The translations under genes and the position numbers were made by a program. The notes beneath the pieces are model-generated. The model did not search any database. It saw only the letters and a list, made by a program, of their open reading frames with translations, and was not told where the DNA came from. From an uncultured Marvinbryantia sp. (GTDB taxonomy: Bacteria; Bacillota; Clostridia; Lachnospirales; Lachnospiraceae): a DNA stretch of 9,748 nucleotides. Of this stretch, positions 6,946 to 9,748 are shown piece after piece (the first letter of the stretch is position 1; the number at the start of each line of letters is the position of its first letter). The stretch covers positions 1 to 9,748 of the forward strand of contig CALDMO010000050.1 of NCBI GenBank assembly GCA_937915375.1, in the 5' to 3' direction.

Positions 6946-7713
6946 ATGAAGTTAAAATATCCGGCAGAAGCCTTTGCTCTTGGGATTATCCTGTTTTCCG
7001 CTGGAATGAAGGAAGCCTTTGCAGCCGGAATCCTCGTGATTCTCTCGGTAACCTTTGCAGAATTCCTCCGGAATCTTCTGATAAAGGCAGTGCCTGACTG
7101 GAGCCTTCGCCTCTGTGTATTTATCGCGGCCGGTTCCCTGTGTGCCTCCGTATTTCTGGTAGGCTTCGCGGCGCTCGGCACTGCGCTTTCCACCGGAACA
7201 TGGATCATGTGCGTTGTGATCGGACTGCTCTGCGCAAGACATGTCCTTAACGGTTCCGTTGATGCGATGTACGGAGAGCTGCTTTTTGAGAGCGCGGTTG
7301 CCTGGGGATTCTGGATTCTTTTAGCCATTGTCCGCGAGTTTATGGACAGCGGATCGATATTCGGAAATACGGTAATGAAGGCCTCCTTCCAGTCCAAAGC
7401 GTTTCTGGAAAGTACGTTCTCTTTCCTCACCGCAGGACTTACTCTGGCCTTCACAAACGGCGTTCTCAAAAAAGACTGTAAAGGACTCAACAGCCTGTTT
7501 GTATTCATTCCGGCAGCCATTCTGGTACGTCCATTTACCCTTGACAGCTTTGGCAAGGTAGTTGGTATCGCCTGGGCGATCCTCGTTCCGGTTGTACTGT
7601 TCCTGTCCGCGAAAAAAACGCTGCAGTTTTCCAGAACCGGAAAAGCATACCGCGGATTACCGACAGATATGCTGACAGCAGGATTTATCTATATGATTTT
7701 AAGTATTTATTAA
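6946..7713 (+). CDS. Divergent Rnf-Nqr membrane protein, apparent compact RnfE-RnfA fusion
   Basis: A 255-residue hydrophobic protein with 8-9 possible membrane segments. Residues 5-140 follow the RnfE plan: YPAEAFALGII at the position of NPVLV-LGLCP, then IGLLCARHVLNG where RnfE has VVNC-ILGRAEAF. LLAIVREFMDSGSIFG (125-140) is close to the RnfE ending I-A-IREILGSGTLFG. Residues 155-255 follow RnfA in shortened form: FTNGVLKK for VNNFVLSR, VVGIAWAILVPVVLFLSA for the penultimate helix, and AYRGLPTDMLTAGF (235-247) for the RnfA ending AFRG-PIALITAGL. Together RnfE and RnfA would be near 390 residues, so helices are missing. Of the four cysteines that hold the intramembrane [2Fe-2S] cluster, only C96 lines up well; C178 is offset and the RnfE N-terminal one is absent. 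GGAGG (6933-6937) lies 8 nt upstream. This is the last gene of the operon. The alignment was made by eye. Confidence 0.72.
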   Translation: MKLKYPAEAFALGIILFSAGMKEAFAAGILVILSVTFAEFLRNLLIKAVPDWSLRLCVFIAAGSLCASVFLVGFAALGTALSTGTWIMCVVIGLLCARHVLNGSVDAMYGELLFESAVAWGFWILLAIVREFMDSGSIFGNTVMKASFQSKAFLESTFSFLTAGLTLAFTNGVLKKDCKGLNSLFVFIPAAILVRPFTLDSFGKVVGIAWAILVPVVLFLSAKKTLQFSRTGKAYRGLPTDMLTAGFIYMILSIY

Positions 7714-7726
7714 AAATAAACCTTTT

Positions 7727-7770
7727 AATAACAGGCAGGTCTGAATCAACAGACCTGCCTGTTATTTTTT
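7727..7770 (+). terminator. Intrinsic terminator ending the rnf operon
   Basis: A perfect 17-bp stem, AATAACAGGCAGGTCTG (7727-7743) with its complement at 7750-7766, a 6-nt loop and a T run to 7770. It starts 13 nt after the fourth gene's stop, so the operon really ends here, without rnfB. Confidence 0.95.
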
Positions 7771-7821
7771 CATAACTTCCGTCTCCTAAGTTCATACATT
7801 TCAAACCGAACGATATTAAAC

Positions 7822-7852
7822 GTGCGATTTTATCGACCTTTTTGTGCGATTT
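7822..7852 (+). repeat. Phased direct repeats at the antitoxin promoter
   Basis: GTGCGATTT occurs at 7822-7830 and 7844-7852, exactly 22 bp apart, about two helical turns. One copy lies just upstream of the -35 and the other in the promoter spacer. This is a typical layout for an autoregulating antitoxin's operator, which is inference here. Confidence 0.5.
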
Positions 7853-7861
7853 ATGTATAAT
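7833..7861 (+). promoter_or_regulatory. Promoter of the antitoxin remnant
   Basis: TCGACC (7833-7838), a 17-bp spacer and a perfect TATAAT (7856-7861). Transcription would begin near 7868, about 24 nt before the ATG. Confidence 0.6.
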
Positions 7862-7891
7862 ATAAATATATAAAACAAAGGAATCATTGAT

Positions 7892-8101
7892 ATGATCGTT
7901 ACTGCAATTCAGTTTAAAGCAAATCTTGGAAAATATCTGGGACTCGCTGTCTCGCAGGATATTTTTGCTACCAAAAACGCGATCCTTTCTTCACAGACTC
8001 CGAAATCTTTCTCATTCATTTACATTGTAACTGCGCTTTAACTCGGTGCCGATTCTGCCGGAAATACTATAATGCCCGATGAGAGAAACAATGCCACATA
8101 A
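7892..8101 (+). pseudogene. Phd/YefM-type antitoxin remnant, nonsense-disrupted orphan
   Basis: The ATG at 7892 follows AAAGGA (7877-7882, 9-nt spacing) and opens a 49-codon frame ending in TAA at 8039-8041. The start MIVTAIQFKANLGKYLGLA, followed by SQDIFATKN, is typical of Phd/YefM antitoxins, whose N-terminus binds DNA and whose C-terminus neutralises a toxin. After TKN the family's GK-I-A-KL strand is lost. The same frame continues after the TAA for 19 more codons, including MPDERNNAT, which recalls the D-ERL ending of the family, and stops at 8099-8101. I read this as a nearly full-length gene with small lesions and one premature stop. No toxin gene (PIN, RelE or Doc) follows; the IS starts 52 bp on. 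A truncated DNA-binding peptide might still be made. Confidence 0.6.
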
Positions 8102-8153
8102 ATTCCTTTCCTGTTTTTAAAACATACTTGTCAATTCAAAAGATTTCATACAG

Positions 8154-8172
8154 CAGGGCAACCGCATAAAAA
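8154..8172 (+). repeat. ISAs1-type left terminal inverted repeat
   Basis: CAGGGCAACCGCATAAAAA, a perfect 19-bp complement of 9416-9434. The next base (T at 8173) breaks the symmetry. Confidence 0.92.
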
Positions 8173-8211
8173 TATCCATTTAGAGAAATATTTCCCTAGA
8201 TGGATATTTTT
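8168..8211. terminator. Bidirectional hairpin terminator inside the IS left end
   Basis: AAAAATATCCATTTAG (8168-8183) pairs with CTAGATGGATATTTTT (8196-8211), 16 positions with one T·G, and a 12-nt loop. T runs flank it on both strands, so it can stop the transposase transcript leaving the element and outside transcripts coming in from the antitoxin side. It overlaps the A-run of the inverted repeat. Confidence 0.75.
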
Positions 8212-8295
8212 AAATGTTTTCCACAATTTTCTCAAAAATCAATTCCTGCACATATTCTAAATGATAGGTATATAACATACTCATCTTCTTATAGG

Positions 8296-9357
8296 TCATC
8301 TTTTTTTCTTGTCAAATCGTTTATCCAATTTCATAAGATTATAACAGATCTTTCGGATCAGTGACAGGTTTTGCATCGCTTTTTCTGCTTTGATTTTACA
8401 TGCATCCTCTCGAAAATGAACATCCAGCACCCAATGAAGATTATTTTCAATTCCCCAGTGTCCTCTTACGATACGAGACATCTCTTCAGCGGTCATTTCC
8501 TGATCTAAAATATAATACCTCGTTTCAAAACTCCTTTTCTCATCCATTTCCCGGATGCTCTCTACTTTACCGATTGTTTTCAGATTCTTCCACTTTTCTT
8601 TTCCCGTAAGGTAGCCAATATCTGAGGAACTCCAATATTTCCGTTTCTCAATCCTCCCATGATTTTTTTCGAGCGTCTCATAAGTACTGAGTTTTTCTGC
8701 TTCTTCTTTTTCTGCATAAGAAAAATACTCTTTTATCTCCTCATACAAGATTGCCTGATTTGTTTTTACTGCAAGACAATAATGACCTTTTTAATCTATG
8801 ATTTGTTTTGCAATCTGTTTTTGGCAGTCTATCGCATCAATTGTTATCACACAATCGGTAATATCCAGTTCTTTTAACAGCTTTGGAATTTCTTTGATTT
8901 CATTTGTCTTTTCCCCTACTTTCAGCTGACCAATAGAAAGTCCATAGTTTTCTAAATACGCTGAAATAATATACGGGATATTTCCTCCTTTTACTGCTGC
9001 TGCACGGACAGCTTTTCCATCAATGGCAATATGTTGTAGCTCCGATTCATTATTTTTTTGAATTGCAGACAAAATATCCCGAATCCATTGATAAAACATC
9101 TGCATAAATTTCTCCGGTTCTATTATTGCAAACACACGGAGTAGAGTATCCGCAGAAGGAACACCGTATTTCAAGTCTAGCATCTTAGAAAAATATGGTT
9201 CTTGAAGTTTCATAAAGAATGCCATATTTTCAGCATCCGTATAACCACATAAAACGGCATAAATACTCATAACTACAATATCCACGAGAGTATGTTTCAA
9301 TCCTCGATTATCTCTGCTATCTACCAAATCTGAAAAATACATTTTCATTTCCAACAT
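8296..9357 (-). pseudogene. ISAs1-family DDE transposase, interrupted by one stop codon
   Basis: One frame runs from ATG 9357 to TGA 8296-8298, 353 codons plus the stop, the size of ISAs1 transposases. An in-frame TAA at 8791-8793 (codon 189) splits it. Reading across gives IAKQIID-stop-KGHYCLAVKTNQ, continuous with the family, so a single substitution (for example from AAA, GAA or CAA) explains it and no frameshift is needed. Catalytic candidates are D in AIDGKAVR, D in ITIDAIDCQKQIA and E in RGHWGIENNLHW, so the third acidic residue lies after the stop. I chose ATG 9357 (MLEMKMYFSDL) because GTGGTGAT lies 5 nt upstream. The frame also extends to a TTG at 9387, which lies in the hairpin loop and has no site. 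Confidence 0.9.
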
Positions 9358-9404
9358 AAAAATCACCACTTTTCTTTTAGTATACAAGAAAAGTGATGAT
9401 TTTT
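9358..9404 (-). promoter_or_regulatory. Hairpin sequestering the transposase ribosome binding site, with -10 box in its loop
   Basis: Arms 9358-9376 and 9386-9404 are 19-nt complements with one G·U, around a 9-nt loop. In minus-strand RNA the 3' arm holds the ribosome site (GTGGTGAT) and ends right at the ATG, so folding hides translation initiation. A -10-like TATACT (9379-9384) lies mostly in the loop, so a transcript started there (about 9372) would lack the 5' arm and stay translatable. Only read-through RNA from outside would fold. The -35 is weak. Confidence 0.7.
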
Positions 9405-9415
9405 GTATTAATTAT

Positions 9416-9434
9416 TTTTTATGCGGTTGCCCTG
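9416..9434 (-). repeat. ISAs1-type right terminal inverted repeat
   Basis: The reverse complement of 8154-8172 (TTTTTATGCGGTTGCCCTG), 19 of 19 positions. It marks the upstream end of the transposase gene. Confidence 0.92.
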
Positions 9435-9484
9435 ATGTTTAGACTACATGGGTCAATTTTGGGATTCATGGTACAGTTATCAGT

Positions 9485-9661
9485 TCAGATACTGTTCCGT
9501 GAATAATCCAGGATTAATTTATTGTCACCCTCATAAAGAACCATCTTACTTCCTTTTACCGTGCCTTCGATAGATTCACCCATACAGTCTAAAGCCTTTT
9601 CTCTCAAAGGTTGTACCGCTGATACCGTCATCCGTAAAGTGTCGGAAATTGTCAAATCCAT
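9485..9661 (-). other. Short open frame (58 codons) of unknown origin over the recombinase remnant
   Basis: ATG 9661 opens a 58-residue frame. Its first part overlaps the recombinase fragment in another frame and is probably a shadow. The last 30 or so residues (GTVKGSKMVLYEGDNKLILD and neighbours, about 9485-9590) look like alternating beta strands. They may be the tail of a separate gene joined here by deletion, loosely recalling META/lipocalin-like lipoprotein ends. I do not recognise it and see no convincing ribosome site. Confidence 0.25.
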
Positions 9662-9727
9662 GCTTCTTAGCGTAATCTTCCAAAAGTCGCTTTTGAGACG
9701 AGATTTGTCAAGGTGATTTTCTGATAA
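9576..9727 (-). pseudogene. Degraded fragment of a large serine recombinase (TnpX/Tn4451 type)
   Basis: From 9704 to 9591 on the minus strand, 38 residues match the resolvase catalytic domain of large serine recombinases. They begin ISSQKRLLEDYAKKHGF, and HFTDDGISGTTFERKGF closes the match before a stop at 9576-9578. Just upstream, in another frame, LSENHLDK (9704-9727) recalls the family's L-S-R-D-D-E-LD segment, implying a short deletion and frameshift; the first S may be the old catalytic serine. Everything after ERKGF (arm residues, DNA-binding domains) is missing. Such enzymes excise and integrate mobilisable elements, so an integrated element may once have stood here. Any remaining N-terminus would lie beyond the window edge. 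Confidence 0.7.
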
Positions 9728-9748
9728 AAAAACACTTTTTTTAGAAGG

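Larger units (their letters stand above)
8154..9434 (-). mobile_element. ISAs1-family insertion sequence, 1281 bp, complete ends
   Basis: The element is bounded by 19-bp perfect inverted repeats starting CAGGGCAACCGCAT. One transposase frame on the minus strand fills most of it and shows the ISAs1 signature (AIDGKAVR, ITIDAIDCQ, GHWGIENNLHWVLDV). Length and organisation fit the family. It is markedly more AT-rich than the rnf genes. The 8-10 bp on each side (ending TTCATACAG at 8153, beginning ATGTTTAGA at 9435) do not match, so there is no visible target duplication. The transposase has a nonsense codon, so the copy is probably non-autonomous, though it could be moved by an intact relative. 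Confidence 0.92.

Noticed and set aside
6675..7556. 293-codon open frame on the minus strand across the rnfG/RnfE-A junction
   Set aside because: It is antisense to two well-supported genes and crosses their ribosome site. The composition is typical of a shadow frame.
8400..8877. Plus-strand frames of about 70 codons inside the IS
   Set aside because: They are antisense to the transposase and show no features of their own.
8144..9444. Target-site duplication of the ISAs1-type element
   Set aside because: The 8, 9 and 10 bp on the two sides do not match (TTTCATACAG versus ATGTTTAGAC).
9435..9480. Sequence GGTCAATTTTGGGATTCATG resembling an IS21-type end
   Set aside because: It is only a vague resemblance. 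No matching second end or transposase is present in the window.

Overview
The window looks like the chromosome of an anaerobic, Gram-positive Firmicute, most likely a clostridium of the Lachnospiraceae type. The evidence is strong AGGAGG-type ribosome binding sites, sigma-A-like promoters with 17-bp spacers, U-tailed intrinsic terminators, an rnf operon in the clostridial order C-D-G, a glycine riboswitch, and AT-rich mobile DNA next to genes of moderate GC. The species assignment is inference.

Layout. Positions 1-50 resemble the terminus of an IS3-type element. Positions 110-1644 (minus strand) hold a two-gene unit: a zinc-dependent polyol/alcohol dehydrogenase resembling erythritol/L-threitol dehydrogenase, then an ArsC/Spx-like thioredoxin-fold protein 25 nt downstream. 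Its promoter is clear, and an 18-bp Rex-like operator lies at the start point. Positions 1667-3427 (plus) hold a promoter, a glycine aptamer, an intrinsic terminator, a sodium:alanine/glycine symporter and a strong terminator. The leader repeats the P1 3' strand inside the terminator, which suggests that glycine shuts the gene off.

Positions 3533-7770 (plus) are one transcription unit bounded by a strong extended -10 promoter and a perfect 17-bp terminator: rnfC, rnfD, rnfG and a fourth membrane gene. A second Rex-like operator sits just after the predicted start point. This is the most interesting part of the window. The operon ends without separate rnfE, rnfA or rnfB. The fourth protein reads as an RnfE-like half joined to a shortened RnfA-like half, and RnfG carries an extra flavin-domain-like insertion whose own flavinylation motif has decayed. 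It may be a reduced Rnf-like, NADH-linked, flavin-based electron-transfer complex. It could also be an accessory or partial copy that borrows subunits encoded elsewhere.

Positions 7771-9748 are genomic debris. They contain an orphan Phd/YefM-like antitoxin remnant with its promoter and phased operator-like repeats, and a complete 1281-bp ISAs1-family element (19-bp perfect inverted repeats) whose transposase is broken by one nonsense codon. They end with a degraded fragment of a serine recombinase of the TnpX type. The IS carries a hairpin that would hide the transposase ribosome binding site in read-through transcripts, and a bidirectional terminator at its other end. No tRNA, rRNA or CRISPR array was seen.
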